Assembly: GCF_026210795.1 (NCBI RefSeq)
Contig: NC_089431.1
Location: 4,154,001 to 4,218,000 of the forward strand
DNA: 64,000 nt
From: Rhizophagus irregularis
Taxonomy: Eukaryota > Glomeromycota > Glomeromycetes > Glomerales > Glomeraceae
Direction of reading: 5' to 3'
Shown here piece by piece: positions 1 through 11,783 of this stretch. The notes beneath the pieces were generated by a model, which ran no database searches, was not told the DNA's origin, and worked only from the letters and a program-made list of their open reading frames with translations. The stretch's first letter is position 1; every line of letters begins with the position of its first letter. Both the position numbers and the translations under genes were made by a program.

Positions 1-1214
1 ATCTTTAGTACTGCTATAATCACCAGCAGATTTCCATTCAACTGGATTATACCCTCCAAGGATTTTATCACTACCTTTCACTTTAACAATTGTTACAGTA
101 CGAGGTTGATTATCACAGATTTCATGAAATTTATTAACAGAAAACCCATCACGAGATCCACAAAGCATTAATTTGAATTCGTATGAAGCTGATCTATCAA
201 TCCATTTTGAAATTAATTCAACATGTTGAATTGTAATAATTTTTGAATCGATGTATTTACGAGGTATTGATTTGCCACTTGGTCTGCTATAAGGATGTAA
301 ATTTAAAAAAATTTTCAATAAATCTACGCATAATTCCTTTGGTAAAATTTTCTTATAAGGTAACACTTTATCAGAAAATTCTTTAGAAGTAAAATTACAA
401 AATCTAATAAAAGGAATACATTGTCGCAACGTATTTTTTAATGTATTAAAATCATCTTTTAAAAAATTTGTAGGATCAGAGGGAAGTTCAGGATTTTGAG
501 CAAATCCCCATTTAAGCACATGTTCCCAAACCTGGATTTCACTCATCTGAAGTTCATCATTTTGAATAATTAAAATCAAAACTTTTTCCGGAATTAAAGA
601 GAAGTTAAGCGATTTGAGTATCTTATCTGGTTTCTTTATTATAAAATCGTTACAATACCTTTGAAGTTCTAAGAAAGAATCATTTTTAAAACTCGTCTGA
701 TACACCAGGTTAAAATTTTGTTCTATCCAACTTGCATTGTTTTCAACCAAAAAAGATTGTAAATAGTTGTTCAATTCCTGAAGACTTAATTCGTTAGCAG
801 TAACCAAAATTTTAAAGATATCAGAAATATCATCATATTCTTCCAAAGTAAGTTTTCCTCCATAAATATACCTAAGATAAAAAACGTACGTATGAATAAT
901 TTTAATCGCTCGGTTTTACGGTATTTATCATAATAATTTTTTAAATTTTTTTCTTACCTTAAAATTATCTGAAAAATTTCAGGTGAAATATTAGGTAATT
1001 TTATATGTACCAAAGTTCCATCATTATTTTTTTTATTTGTTGACAAAATTCTTCGCAAATAAGGAGAACGATAATTTAATATAACCATATGAGCTTTAAA
1101 TATTTTTACGTTAGGGTCATTACCAACTTCAATAGTAATATCATAATATTCGTCATCATCTAAAATTTCAAGTAAATTTTGTGATAATTTTGGTAAAAAT
1201 TTATTACCAGCCAT
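1..1214 (-). CDS. BTB-BACK-TLDc domain protein, 5' part (3' end beyond window)
   Basis: Spliced gene on the minus strand: exon 1 is 1214..958, a GT-AG intron covers 957..872, and exon 2 runs from 871 past the window start. Exon 1 encodes the BTB/POZ domain (start MAGNKFLPKLSQ, core DDDEYYDITIEVG, then IFKAHMVILNYRSPYLRRIL). The intron splits the Arg codon before YIYGGKL. Exon 2 encodes a BACK-like helical region (WEHVLKWGFAQNPELP) and enters the TLDc domain (FKLMLCGSRDGFS, ILGGYNP) without a stop. BTB-BACK-TLDc proteins are thought to act as cullin-3 substrate adaptors or stress-related factors; the actual role here is unknown. Domain order and intron position match the three copies at 27-33 kb. 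The copy looks intact as far as it is visible; the last ~70 codons are missing. Confidence 0.88.
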
Positions 1215-2307
1215 TATAAGTGTTATAATCGGTTTTACAATAAAAAAAAAAAAATTTTTAATGAGAGGGTGATGTTGAATTAATCTTTAATTTAACCTTA
1301 TATTCGTGATGTGCTGCCTCAGCCACAAATTTGCAGATCATCCAGTGACTGATTCATGCAAAATAGTAAATAATGGAAATACGCAAAGCTTCCAACAGGA
1401 TTACGGTAATTTTATTTAATAAAAGAATCAAAGATTGTTAAGATTTGGCATTTATTAAAAATATGTATCACTTAATACAAATGCTTTTACAGATTTATCC
1501 ATATTTTACCCAGATAAATCCGGTGATTATAACATGCCCACTGTATATTTGTAAAACATAAATAAATGTAATTTTTTAAAAAACAATTTTTTTATAATAA
1601 ACATCGGGTATATTATCATATTTATATTTTTATAAATATATCCAAAACTTTCATATTAAAATATCACCAAGGTTTATATTTATATGATCGTAAATCAAAA
1701 GTTAGAAAAGAACAATTTTTTCATTTATATCTAATAAAAAAAAATTACTTGTTTAGTTTTAATAAAAAAAAGATGATTTTATTATGAAAATAAAAAATCA
1801 AGCGTGTTTCATTTTTAATAAAAAAAATGATATTTTTTACTTGTATAATAAAAAAATTACTTATTTTAGTTATTTTTCATTTTAATAGATTTTTTTTACG
1901 AAAAAATCAAGTGTACTTTATTTTTTATTACCATTTTCAAAATGGTGTATGCAGTTATATTTGAATAAGAAAAAAAAGAAAACTGAATACCGATCAAATA
2001 TTGGTATTTGACACAACAAACTTCCCACATCATTTTGAAAAATTGTTATAAATAATAAAAAAATTGATTCTTATTTAATAAAAAAACAACTTTTATTTTT
2101 GTTTATAAGCCTTTTTTCCGTTTTCAATAAAATAAAATGACTTTTATTTTATACCCACAAAGAAAGAAGTAAATGATATAATTTAGTAAATTAAATTTTT
2201 AAGATATTGAAAATCTAAGAAAAGAAACAATGGATAAATATTTTTTACACTTAGTTTTCGTGGTTTTTTTTTAATTTTAATTCTAATAGTAAGTAATAAC
2301 AAATGAA
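1215..2307. other. AT-rich intergenic sequence, no gene seen
   Basis: No plausible coding sequence on either strand. From about 1730 to 2120 the DNA is a run of short A/T tracts (TAATAAAAAA and TTTTTTAT alternating) that could fold back on itself. A similar stretch lies at 19.8-20.1 kb. Confidence 0.5.
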
Positions 2308-2557
2308 TAAGTTTGATCGTTCGATTTTTGATCGTGTTTCAAGTAGATAATTATTGGCTAACAGGATCGTGTAACTCGATCAGTGACCCGATTTTCCCGA
2401 ACTACAGAAAAGTAGAATTTTTTGATCGTATTTTAAAATAGGCAAAGCACAACAAAAATTTTTACGACAACGATCAGTGTACTCAATTTTGATTTTGATC
2501 ATATGTTCGGATTGGCTAACGGAATTTGCGATCAAAAATCCGAATGATCAAAATTGA
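2308..2557. mobile_element. Candidate small TIR element (MITE-like)
   Basis: An imperfect inverted repeat of about 25 bp bounds this segment. The left arm, from 2312, reads TTTGATCGTTCGATTTTTGA; the right arm, read on the minus strand from 2553, is nearly the same. A second inverted pair (TTGGCTAACAGG near 2355 against the complement of ATTGGCTAACGG read directly near 2513) complicates the structure. There is no coding capacity, and no clear target duplication was found, so the ends are approximate. Confidence 0.4.
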
Positions 2558-2844
2558 ACTGGCCTACTACGTGACTACGTGTCAAAGCAAGAAATATTCT
2601 GATTTTAAATAATCAATAAAAGAAAAACAAGTATAAATTACATTTTACAAAATAGCGACAATAGACGTATTTTTAGTCCTGTTTTAATTTTACGTTAAGG
2701 TGTACAAATTATTGAACATTAGGAATTATGAGGATAATAATAATATTATTATTATCTCTAGTTGAAATGTCATATTAAAATATTACATTAGTTTAAATTC
2801 CTTTTTTTTTTATTTCATGCTCCTAAACTCTTACCCGAATACCA

Positions 2845-3066
2845 GGGCCCCGAGCTATATATATAGAGGTAAGGTGCAGCCAAAAAAAAATTACTATTAG
2901 CTCTACGCATTTTTTCAGGGCCGGAATTATGATAATGCCAGTCAGCGTCTAAAAAAGGAAATAAATTCCGGCCGGCATTATTTATAAAAGGAATGATCTA
3001 CATGATTATTTTTGGTCAATTCTACGCAAACCCTTACCCTACCTTTTTATGTATAGCTCGGGGTCC
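2845..3066. mobile_element. Non-autonomous TIR element (Mutator-like MITE candidate)
   Basis: About 220 bp bounded by inverted repeats. The left end GGGCCCCGAGCTATATATAT matches the reverse complement of the right end (...TATAGCTCGGGGTCC). The similarity continues inward through a GAGGTAAGG-like segment. An internal GGCCGGAATTAT pair (2919 and 2968) makes a smaller hairpin. The terminal GGNCCCCG resembles the element at 11784..12924, which has a 10-bp target duplication, hence the tentative Mutator-like assignment. Flanks share only an imperfect CGAATA. Confidence 0.5.
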
Positions 3067-3340
3067 TCGAATAACCCGATCATCATGTCCAAAAATTTTA
3101 TAATTTTCCTTAAAATACATATCTCGTTCTAAATAACGTATAGTAACTTCTGACCAAATTAAACTTCTTGTTACATAACACAATATTACATACTATTCTT
3201 TAATATACTATGCATTTAGAAATATTTGACATAACATTTATCAAAAACACTTATCTAACATTTAACTATTAATCAATTTCTACCCTTTTTAATATAAAAT
3301 GAAGTAAAAATATTTTACGAAAAAATTCTATAAATAAAAT

Positions 3341-5260
3341 TCAAGGTTTATAAATATCGATATCAAATTCAAGTTCAAGGGTGACGTAATCTACAGTCTA
3401 ACCTCGATATACCGATATTCGATATACCGATATACTATTAAAAACTTGATATACCGATAAAATTTTATTTTCCGACTATATGTGAGGACATATAAATATC
3501 GGTATAACTTTGATATAACGATATTTCCTAAAAATTTCATATATGTCCCGACATATCGTTATATGAAGGTTTGACTGTATATTCAATTAAAAATAAATAA
3601 ATAAATAAATATTATAACATATAATACCTAGATAATATTAAAAGTACTAATAAGTTATTTACCTTTATTAAAATTCATATTAATATTAATCAAATTCAAT
3701 TTCTTTCGTAAGAAAGTATAAATTTTAATTTAATTAAAATTATAAAATGTTAATATAATAAAATAAAAATTAGTTAACTAATTATTATTTACCATTAATT
3801 TCATTTCCACATAATTTTTTCCTTTTAATAATTTGACCTATAAAGTTTTGATTTATTAAAAGTTTTCTTAGTTAATTTACAAATCAAATAATAAAATTTA
3901 ATAACATAATACCATTGTCATCATTAACTTTAACTAAGTCTTCAAATTTTCTTTTATCTTTGAAAGAAATAATAATTATTAATAATAATATACAGTAAAT
4001 GAAACAAATTAAAATAGCTTAAAATAGTAAATCTTAGTTTTACCAGTTCTAAATTTATAGACTGACTTTTTGAACTCCTTAAAGCAAGACATTACAGAAT
4101 GAATCATTTTACTTAAAGGTCTACTCTTATAAATGGCACCTGGGTTATTCATTGTTACGGGCCCAATATCTGATGATTTTATAATCTTAGTTGGAATATT
4201 ATTATTACAATTTTTCTCTTCATTTTTCCACATTTCTATAATTTTATCATAAATATCAGTGGTTGTTTGTCTTTTCTCTGGATCAAAATGCCAGCATTCT
4301 TTCATTAATTCAACATATCCTTCAGGCGCATTTGTGACAATCGGTGGTCGTAAACCATCGCATATATCAATAATAAGATACGTATCATGACTTCGATCCC
4401 AAAAAGGTCTTCTACCTGTCATAAATTCCCACATAATCATTTCATAACTGTATATCTCTGAAGCTTCAGTATATTTATATCCTTGAAAAACCTCTGGTGC
4501 CATATAGGGAATAATACCATAATTCTCATTATTATCTCCAGATTCAGTTGCAGATTTACTTATACCTAAGTCACCTATACATACATGATAACTTCCGGAA
4601 TGTTTATTAAAAAAGATATTTCCATTACTAAAGCAATGTATCAAATCACCTAATTCATAATATGGCATAATAATCATGATATCATTGGTAATATTTACAA
4701 ATACAACTAACATTTGAAGAAAGTTGATAAAATATCTTGAGCTAATAACAAAATAAATACATTAATTTATTTATTTTATATAAACGTTTTGCTAATCAGT
4801 ATTAAATAAAGTACTACTATACCTCATTTAACTCTTTAGTTGTAATATTTTTGGAATTAACAAGTTTTTTGAGAACAACTGTATCATTCTTCAAACGAGT
4901 AATATTATCGATATTACGACTAATACTATACAAATGAATTGGACCATCAATCCAAGTTGCTTTATAAATTTTACTAAATCCTCCCTCAGCAATAAATTCT
5001 ATATTTTTGAATTGATCATAAGGAACAAACTCCATTTTCCCTTCACTTTTGGTAAGATTAATTTGTGTATATTTGATAAAATCATCAATAACCTTGTTTC
5101 CACTTGATTTAAAAACTGATTTTAATTTGTAACACAGACGACAAAACTGATGATCTTCCCCAAAAGGTATTCTTCTTCTATTACATCCGTTACATTTCTT
5201 GTATGTTTCACCTTGTTTTGATTTAACTGGTATGGTTTGTGTTGGCTGACTTAAATGCAT
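3341..5260 (-). pseudogene. Broken CxxC-leader protein kinase gene (catalytic loop deleted)
   Basis: Close relative of the intact kinase at 23076..24964, on the minus strand. Exon 1 (5260..4823) is intact: start MHLSQP, Cys-rich leader CNGCNRRR...CRLCYK, then the glycine loop FIAEGGFSKIYKATW. Exon 2 starts after the acceptor near 4743 but hits a stop after about 20 codons because of a deletion and frame change. The remaining frame (to 4009) lacks 36 residues present in the intact copy, exactly the segment ending in the HRDLHS catalytic loop, so GNIF follows SN directly. The DLG motif (IGDLGIS), APE and the CWHFDPEKRQ segment remain. Exon 3 is recognisable at about 3976..3911. A later exon (3720..3663) carries in-frame stops. 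The last exon is 3390..3341 and ends with TGA. Without HRD it could not phosphorylate; it is almost certainly dead. Confidence 0.85.
3392..3579. mobile_element. pogo/Tc1-mariner-like MITE, copy A
   Basis: Element of about 184 bp flanked by TA dinucleotides, with inverted ends TACAGTCTAACCTCGATATA and (right end, reverse complement) TACAGTCAAACCTTCATATA. TA target duplications and CAGT(C/A)-AACCTC-type ends are usual for pogo-like MITEs. A near-identical copy in inverse orientation lies at 13242..13418, and a longer relative at 44684..45144. It sits in the last intron of the kinase pseudogene; that intron is 272 bp here against 95 bp in the intact paralogue. Confidence 0.8.
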
Positions 5261-5547
5261 ATTGTCTGATATTAAAAAATCAATTTTATGTCTATAATTT
5301 GTTGATTTTTTTTGAAAAAGATTATTTTTGAATGTTGTCCTATTTATAAAAAAATATTTTCAGCAATAATATTGTATTAAAACATATAATTCTTCATAGA
5401 AGTTCATAAATCGAAAAAAGTTAATACTAATATAACTAATCCAAAAATGTATCCTTGAAAATGAAAGATGAACTTAGTAATATTAAACAATATGAAATTT
5501 CATTCATTTGTTTCATTCATTTGAAGACGTTGCATGATTTCCAGTAA
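5261..5547. other. Upstream region of the kinase pseudogene
   Basis: The reading frame stays open upstream of the ATG at 5260 for more than 20 codons. It aligns with the leader of the intact paralogue (KIDFLISDN before the Met), but has no ATG where that paralogue has its start. No other feature was seen. Confidence 0.4.
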
Positions 5548-5793
5548 TTGGAACGTCGATCAATTTCTGCAAAATCGAACAACGAACACATTCCGAACAC
5601 GGCAATAAATGAAAAAATTTTTTTCCTTTATAAACTAAATATATAAACTTTAGTAATATAGTTGCATAAAAATATATTAAATTATATATTATCTACATAT
5701 GCATTCACCTGAATTTGTTGTGTTCGGTGTGTTCGGTGTAAAATATATATTCAACATTTCAGGTTACTAACATTTCTGAAAACAGCAACAATC
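5548..5793. mobile_element. Degenerate copy of the GAACAC-repeat TIR element
   Basis: Resembles the better-preserved element at 32938..33410. It shares ACGTCGATCAATTTCTG followed by AATCGAACA and the GAACACATTCCGAACACGGC cluster at about 5589. The mirror cluster TGTTCGGTGTGTTCGGTGTA lies at about 5720, and the right end reads ACATTTCTGAAAACAGCAAC. The left terminal repeat is not recognisable. Confidence 0.5.
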
Positions 5794-6640
5794 AATTTTT
5801 AAGATAAAAAATAAATCGGCTATTGAATATTAAATAAACACGTACGGTAATCATTAGTATCATCCGGACCCATGTCTTCTTCCGTCATTACATGAATCCG
5901 AGCTAATTTCACATCGGATCCAATGAAAATTAGTATAGCCGTCAATGACGTAACACAATATACACAATATGGCGCAACTTGAGATAACGTAACTAATCAA
6001 ATGTCTGCAGCCCTAAACTTAATTAATATTGGACTGGATTTTAATTTGGTCTTTGGCCGAAAAAAGTTTCATTGCAAGGTTCCATTTTATTATTATTTTA
6101 ATTTTTAAATTTGACATATTTAAAATTTTCATATAATCATGTAAAAATAGAATTTTCTATTGATTGAAAAAATTATTTGAAAAATGGATACTGAAAAGAT
6201 TATAATAAAAAGAAATATATTTCCACATTAGGTATTGACATAATTAATAATTTAGTAAAGCAACACGACAAACAATTTAAAAATAGAGAATTCTAGAGCA
6301 TTTGTAGAATTCTAAGAATGTTTTATTGATTTATAGAATTTACAATCGAAATTCTATAATGAAATTTTGTAAATAAATAAAGTTTCAATTTTGCTTGGAA
6401 AAATGTTTATTTATTTGGATCAATATTGTTTACGTTGTACAATAAAGAATGTTTTCTTGTTATACTTAAAGATTTAACAAATATGGTATTCGTCTACTTT
6501 ACTTTAAGCTATTGCACAAAATCCTACATAGTCGTCATATTATTTGAATAATAAATGTCAATTTATATAATTTGCATTTAATTGATTCTCATATGTTATA
6601 ATAATCATTCAGAAAAAAATAAAAAAAAATTGGCAAAGAA
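5794..6640. other. Intergenic, no gene seen
   Basis: AT-rich DNA with stops in all frames. Nothing was recognised. Confidence 0.4.
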
Positions 6641-7371
6641 TACATACAGTATCGATCCAAATAATATTCATGTAGGACATCATTAAAACGTATGGATTTA
6701 CAAAAGTTCCTGAATTATGGGATTATATATTCAGTTAGTTATGAGATATGCGCCAGGAGGAGATTTACATAAGTATTTGCAGAAGAATTTTAAAAATATT
6801 AGAATCAAAAAATACATATTTTAAATCAAGTCTCATATGGGTACTTATATTTTATATTTACTGATTATACTCTTTAAATTAGGTTATTAATTTTTTATAT
6901 TTTTTAGGTAAAAAATTTATGCATCGAGATTTCCATAGTGGAAACATATTATATGATTTAGGTAGTCGTGATAGATGGAATTTTAATCGACTATTCATTA
7001 TTGAATGGAAAATTAGAGATTTAGGATTATCACAAGCTGTAAATAATAGATCATCAAATAATGAAATATATGGAGTAATACCTTATATTGCACCAGAAAT
7101 CTTTAAAGAGTCTAAATTTTCTCAGAAAGCTGATATTTATGGGAACTTACTACGGGTAGTAAACCTTTTGCTAATGTTAAACATGATATTCATCCTAGAT
7201 GTAAGATTATTGATGGAAAACGACCTAAAATTACAAGATGATACACCAGAATGTTATGCCACCTTAATGAAAAGTTGTTGGGATCCTGATCCCAAAAAAA
7301 GGCCTTCTATAAAAAATATTTATAATACTTTAATTATGTATTTGGCTATTTGCTCTCAATTTAAAATATAA
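6640..7371 (+). pseudogene. Broken protein kinase gene fragment
   Basis: Remnant of a second kinase type from the same expanded family. Upstream of the open frame, pieces such as YGFTKVPELWDYIF and, in another frame, MRYAPGGDLHKYLQKN (about 6700-6790) match the kinase N-lobe/hinge but are broken by a stop and a frameshift. After a possible acceptor at 6908 the longest frame (from 6919) has the catalytic loop MHRDFHSGNI, the DLG motif (RDLGLSQ), YGVIPYIAPEIF and the subdomain XI segment CWDPDPKKRPSI. Between ADIYG and DDTPE the frame is wrong: TTGSKPFANVKHD can be read in a neighbouring frame, and the helix-F segment before it is deleted. At least three lesions, so a non-functional relic. Confidence 0.78.
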
Positions 7372-8374
7372 AAAATAAAAAAAAATTATTTTATTAAGTG
7401 TCAATAGTACATAATTATTTATATTTTATATTGCGTGATTGTTTAAAAAAACCTTTTACATTAATGATCACCTTCGGTCTTGAACCCAAAGGTCTACAGT
7501 CCTCCGGCAAAAGAATCGAATAAATTATTTAGCAAGTTTGAAATTATTTCGGTAAACATTCAGATGGCATTATTTTTCTTGTATTTTTATATAAATGTTG
7601 TTGTTTTAAGTTTATCGATGAACTAATATCATATTTTATGAATTTTTCTTTATTAAATAAAGACTCGTAGTCAATTTATATGAATACATGTCGAGAAAAA
7701 TAGAGAAACTATTAAATAATCTAAATTAATCATGGCAAAGATCACTATTATGATAATTGTAGACTAACGTTATTTTTATACACCCTATGTTAAAGATTGT
7801 ACAAAAAGTATACAAGGATGTGAAAGTAGTATTGAAAAATAAAAACAATATTACCATCTAATAATTTAACGATTTTTTAAAATACTGTAACTGTTTTTAA
7901 TGATAAAAATGTTTTGAAAAATAAGAGTTTAGAATCGTAGCTAATTTGTGTAAGCTCATCTTTTTTTTTTAAAAAAAAAAAAAAATATCTCGTTTTGTGA
8001 ACAAATTCCGATTTTTACCAGAGCGAAAGCGGACTACTTTTGGAATTTGTGTACTGTTGATCGTCACGTGGGTCATACTCTGATTGGACAGTTTATAACT
8101 GGCGGAATACCAATTAGTAGCCAGGTGATAAAATACGACAGGCAGTCTGACTTTTAACAGATTATCTAAAAACGCGTGATATTTTCGATAACTACAATAA
8201 CTATTGATTAATCATTGACGCGTTTTGTAAATAATTATGTAATTATAACGCCAACGCCAACTTTCATAAGCTTAACCAATCAGAATTTGAGGATAATACA
8301 ATATATATATCCTATCTATGCGAAAATTAAAAATTTCAAGCCTTTTTTATTTATTTGCTGGCAATATAAAAAAA
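7372..8374. other. Intergenic and probable promoter of the next gene
   Basis: No coding sequence was recognised. CACGTG occurs at about 8066, and a TATA-like ACAATATATATATCC lies at about 8298-8312, 60-75 bp before the chosen ATG at 8375. Confidence 0.35.
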
Positions 8375-9011
8375 ATGGCTTATCAACGTACTATTCTTCC
8401 GCTTCATTACAACCCAGGCCTTTCACCATGCAGCAGGACTGTATGGTTTCTTACTGGGTTTCTTTTTGGTTCTTTGGTTGTGTTGGCCTTTGGAAGGCCA
8501 TCACTTTTTTATGATTTCTTTAATTTTCTTTTTACTTTTTTTCATTTAGTTTTAGATTTTCACAAATCAGAAACTGGACAACAAATAGTTATTTATATCA
8601 AAAAACTATATAATAACTATTCAGTCTTCTGCTCTATAGGAAACTTGAAAGAACTAATGGAAAGGGGAAATCACATGGTACCTTCCCTTTTCATTTGGAT
8701 TTTTCAAGAATATCCTGAGTCAGCTGGACATGTTTTCAGAAGGTTTAATCTGATTGCACTTAATGTGATATATAATAAAATATCAGATTACCTTTTGGAT
8801 TGTGTATGTACTAATTTTAATATTTATATTTAAAATTAACTAATCTATTAAATTCATCATATTTACTTTTATAGGCAGCTGATTTTCTACTTCCTAACTG
8901 GATCTTCCTCAAAGACTGGATGAAGGGTATGGCTAAAAAGGTATTGATTTATGTATATACTAAATTTATTATTCCTCGCATTTTTTCTTCTAGGTTACCA
9001 AGTATTTTTAG
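8375..9011 (+). CDS. Hypothetical 170-aa protein with one hydrophobic segment
   Basis: Proposed exons 8375..8803, 8875..8940 and 8994..9011, joined by GT-AG introns (GTATGT...ATAG and GTATTG...TCTAG), both in phase 0, ending in TAG. The start ATG at 8375 sits in AAAAAATGGCT and begins MAYQRTILPLHYNPG; an upstream in-frame ATG at 8318 would add 19 residues but lies close to the TATA-like sequence. Residues ~21-40 (VWFLTGFLFGSLVVLAF) form a likely membrane segment, followed by an aromatic-rich FYDFFNFLFTFFHLV stretch. The rest is mixed helical, with the conserved-looking WIFQEYPESAGHVFRRF and, in exon 2, DFLLPNWIFLKDW. No family was recognised. The model depends on splice sites read by eye. Confidence 0.45.
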
Positions 9012-9699
9012 AAAGCATAGATTAACTCCTGAGGACATGGTCTGAATGTATCCTTTTCTTTAATAGAGCAGAATTGTCCAGTTTCTGATTATTATTTTTT
9101 TATTTTATTTTGCCTATTATTCATTTGATACCTGGCTTATGATTGGGGCAGCATCCAGGAAATATTTAATTTTTAATGTTAAGGAATGTATTATTTATTA
9201 TTGTATTTCGAAGGATTAGGGGTTGGACACTTCAAATTTTGATTTTTGGAAGTGACAGAGTATGGCGAGTGTAGGGGCCATATTCAATAGTTTTGAATTA
9301 ATAAACACAAGTAATTTTGCAATGTATGAATTAAAATTATTTCAGTTTTCTAAGTGTATTTAAAATGTTCAATTATTTTTGAGTGATCAAAAAAAAAAAC
9401 TCATATATTGATTTGAATTATAAAGTTGAAATATACAATATAATTGAAGGTAAAGAAATTGCACAAATAAGTACCAATGTGTAATGAGCATCTATGACAT
9501 TAAAGGTATGAAGCTTAAATTTTTTTTTGTAAATCCTATTTAAAGTGATAATAACTAAATACAGTACATAATGTTATACCATCAAGACATTCAATTTATA
9601 CATTTGTTATAATGACTTCTGAATGAAAACAATACATTTATTCTTTAGAAGACATGAAATTTTTCATATACAGCAGTATTATGGGAGGATCTCACAATA
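9012..9699. other. Intergenic, nothing recognised
   Basis: AT-rich, no coding frame or repeat recognised. Confidence 0.35.
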
Positions 9700-10070
9700 G
9701 AATTACGTGACTTTGATTGATCGATGGGAGCAGTAGTGTATTCTTGCAAGATTTGGCTTTATTCCGCTAAGCTGATGATTTTACGACCTAACCTCAGAAA
9801 ATTATTCGTTTTCATTCCCCACTCTTTCATCTTCTCCAAAATCCCGATTCCATGTTCTCTGCCCAATGTATTCAGAGCCTCTGATCTTGATGGCTTCCTA
9901 TTCCATATCGCTAGAAGTTGTTGTAGAAATCCCTTCCAGTTCCATTAGCTTGTCCTTTACCTCTTTTAGACCTTTGGGTGCATCGTTGGATGCTTTATAT
10001 CATACATACTTTATTTTTTCGTCCGCGTAATGACTTCAACGATGTCCTCTGGCGCAATGTTATCTCGTTT
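9700..10070 (-). pseudogene. Unidentified coding remnant
   Basis: Less AT-rich than its surroundings. On the minus strand, pieces look protein-like: DNIAPEDIVEVITRTKK, then after a stop and frame change NDAPKGLKEVKDKLMELEG, and after another stop IRGSEYIGQRTWNRDFGEDE. The stops and frame changes mean it is not a working gene. The family is not recognised. Confidence 0.35.
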
Positions 10071-11529
10071 ATGTTTTATAAAATGTATATTTGTACTTTA
10101 ACTCATATTATAACGAAATTATAAGAGCCTAACGATATTACTGAATACATTTGGTTATCCGCAATAGCAAAGTGTGCTAATGTTTTTCCTCTATCAACTT
10201 CATTTTTATTGATTTTAATTTAACAATCTTTTTGCCAGATTTCAATTTCCACTTCAAGTAAATATAATAATCTTTGTAATTACGTTTTAAATTTTTTATG
10301 AATTTTTTTTTAATAATGAAAATAATTTTCGGATAGACAATTATTATTATCTTTTTCTAGACATTACATGACTAGGATTCCATAAACATGGAGATTTTCT
10401 CGATTTGTCGGGTGATATTACTTATTACTATATTACATGTTGCCTTTTACTTATCTTATTTACCTTCTACTGCTGTTGTGCAGTGTTGCATACAGACATT
10501 CCTATCTAATTAAATATTAATAACTGACTGAAGTGTGTTTAACAAGCTTCGTTTAAAATTAAATTACGGTATTATGACAAACTGATCAATGAACGAATAT
10601 TTTTCAGCTAGTTTAGCATTATTTTATTATAAAACACATTCGGAAGCTATGATGAAACTCAAATTAAAAATTATAATATTAAAAATACAATAGCCTTTTT
10701 GCTAAATAAATTACGTTTATCAACTGAATAAAGTTGCCGATTTTTGTCGTATCCCACATAATTTTCTAATTTAATTTTCATTATAAAGCGAATATAAAAT
10801 TGGAAATAAAGATCATGCTTAAATTTGAAAAAAAAAATACATAATATTTTATAATAGAAAATCATGTTAAAAAAAAAATTATTATCGAAGCTTTACTTCA
10901 GTAATTTTACCTGAACGCATAAATTTCTCGGCTATCAGCGGGTCATTATAAAAAAATTAATTAACGGCTATATAGATAAGATTTATTTATTGTTTAATTT
11001 GTTTTAATTACATTTTTTTTTTCCGGAAATGTGATATTTATTTAAAACTTTTGACGAACAAACTGCGCGTTCTGTGTGCGTACTGCACGTTTTGAAGTGC
11101 TTGTAACAAGTAACATTTGATTTAATAATTAAATTGTACTACATCCGAATTTCATAGATTTATTTTATTCTTCGGCACGAAAGTTAATTAGTTTTATAGA
11201 TAAATATATGACTTTAATAGCAAATATATATATAAATTTATAGAAAGAAAAAGGTTTTTTTTTTCCATAATTTTTACTTAAAAATAAAAATTTAATAAGA
11301 AAACTTAAAATAATAACGAATATCCTGGCTATATTCTATGTAATATGGTGCCGCTTTGTTGCTAAGAAGTAGAAATTGGTCCAATTTTAATATAAAATAA
11401 ATTTAAAAATTATTACTTTTTTTTAATCCAATTACTTTATTTTATATAAAATCTAAAAATAATCGTGATCCGTACAAAATCCCGAAAGAATGGCATAATG
11501 CTGTGCGGTTCGGGATTTTCGGGAATGTA
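10071..11529. other. Intergenic, nothing recognised
   Basis: AT-rich DNA without a convincing coding frame; short frames here have low-complexity composition. Confidence 0.35.
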
Positions 11530-11540
11530 ATAAATACACT

Positions 11541-11755
11541 GGATTCCTTAATGTACAGTGGGGGTGTACATTATTAATGTACGAACTGGCCGAAGTTAAC
11601 GTTAACGCTATCACGTGCAAGTGCATAACTCCTAAACTCGGGCCAGTTTGTACGTTAATATTGTACACCCTTTTTTACGCCTTGCCAACTTCACATAAAA
11701 TAAATAAAATAAAATAAATAATATTGTACACCCTCACTGTACGTTAAGGAACCTC
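11541..11755. mobile_element. Mutator-like MITE with 11-bp target duplication
   Basis: The 11-bp sequence ATAAATACACT stands directly before (11530..11540) and after (11756..11766) this 215-bp segment. The ends are inverted repeats of about 35 bp (left GGATTCCTTAATGTACAGTG; right end in reverse complement GAGGTTCCTTAACGTACAGT). Inside, a second inverted pair GGGTGTACATTATTAATGTA / GGGTGTACAATATTAACGTA runs into (A)ACTGGCC, so the element has nested arms. A 9-11 bp duplication is typical of Mutator-like elements. No coding capacity. Confidence 0.82.
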
Positions 11756-11783
11756 ATAAATACACTACCATAGTACTACCATA

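Noticed and set aside
9724-9948. Plus-strand 74-codon frame
   Set aside because: The opposite strand has better protein-like composition; this frame is a shadow of a remnant.
11453-11668. 71-codon minus-strand frame
   Set aside because: It lies mostly in a MITE with inverted arms; no protein features.
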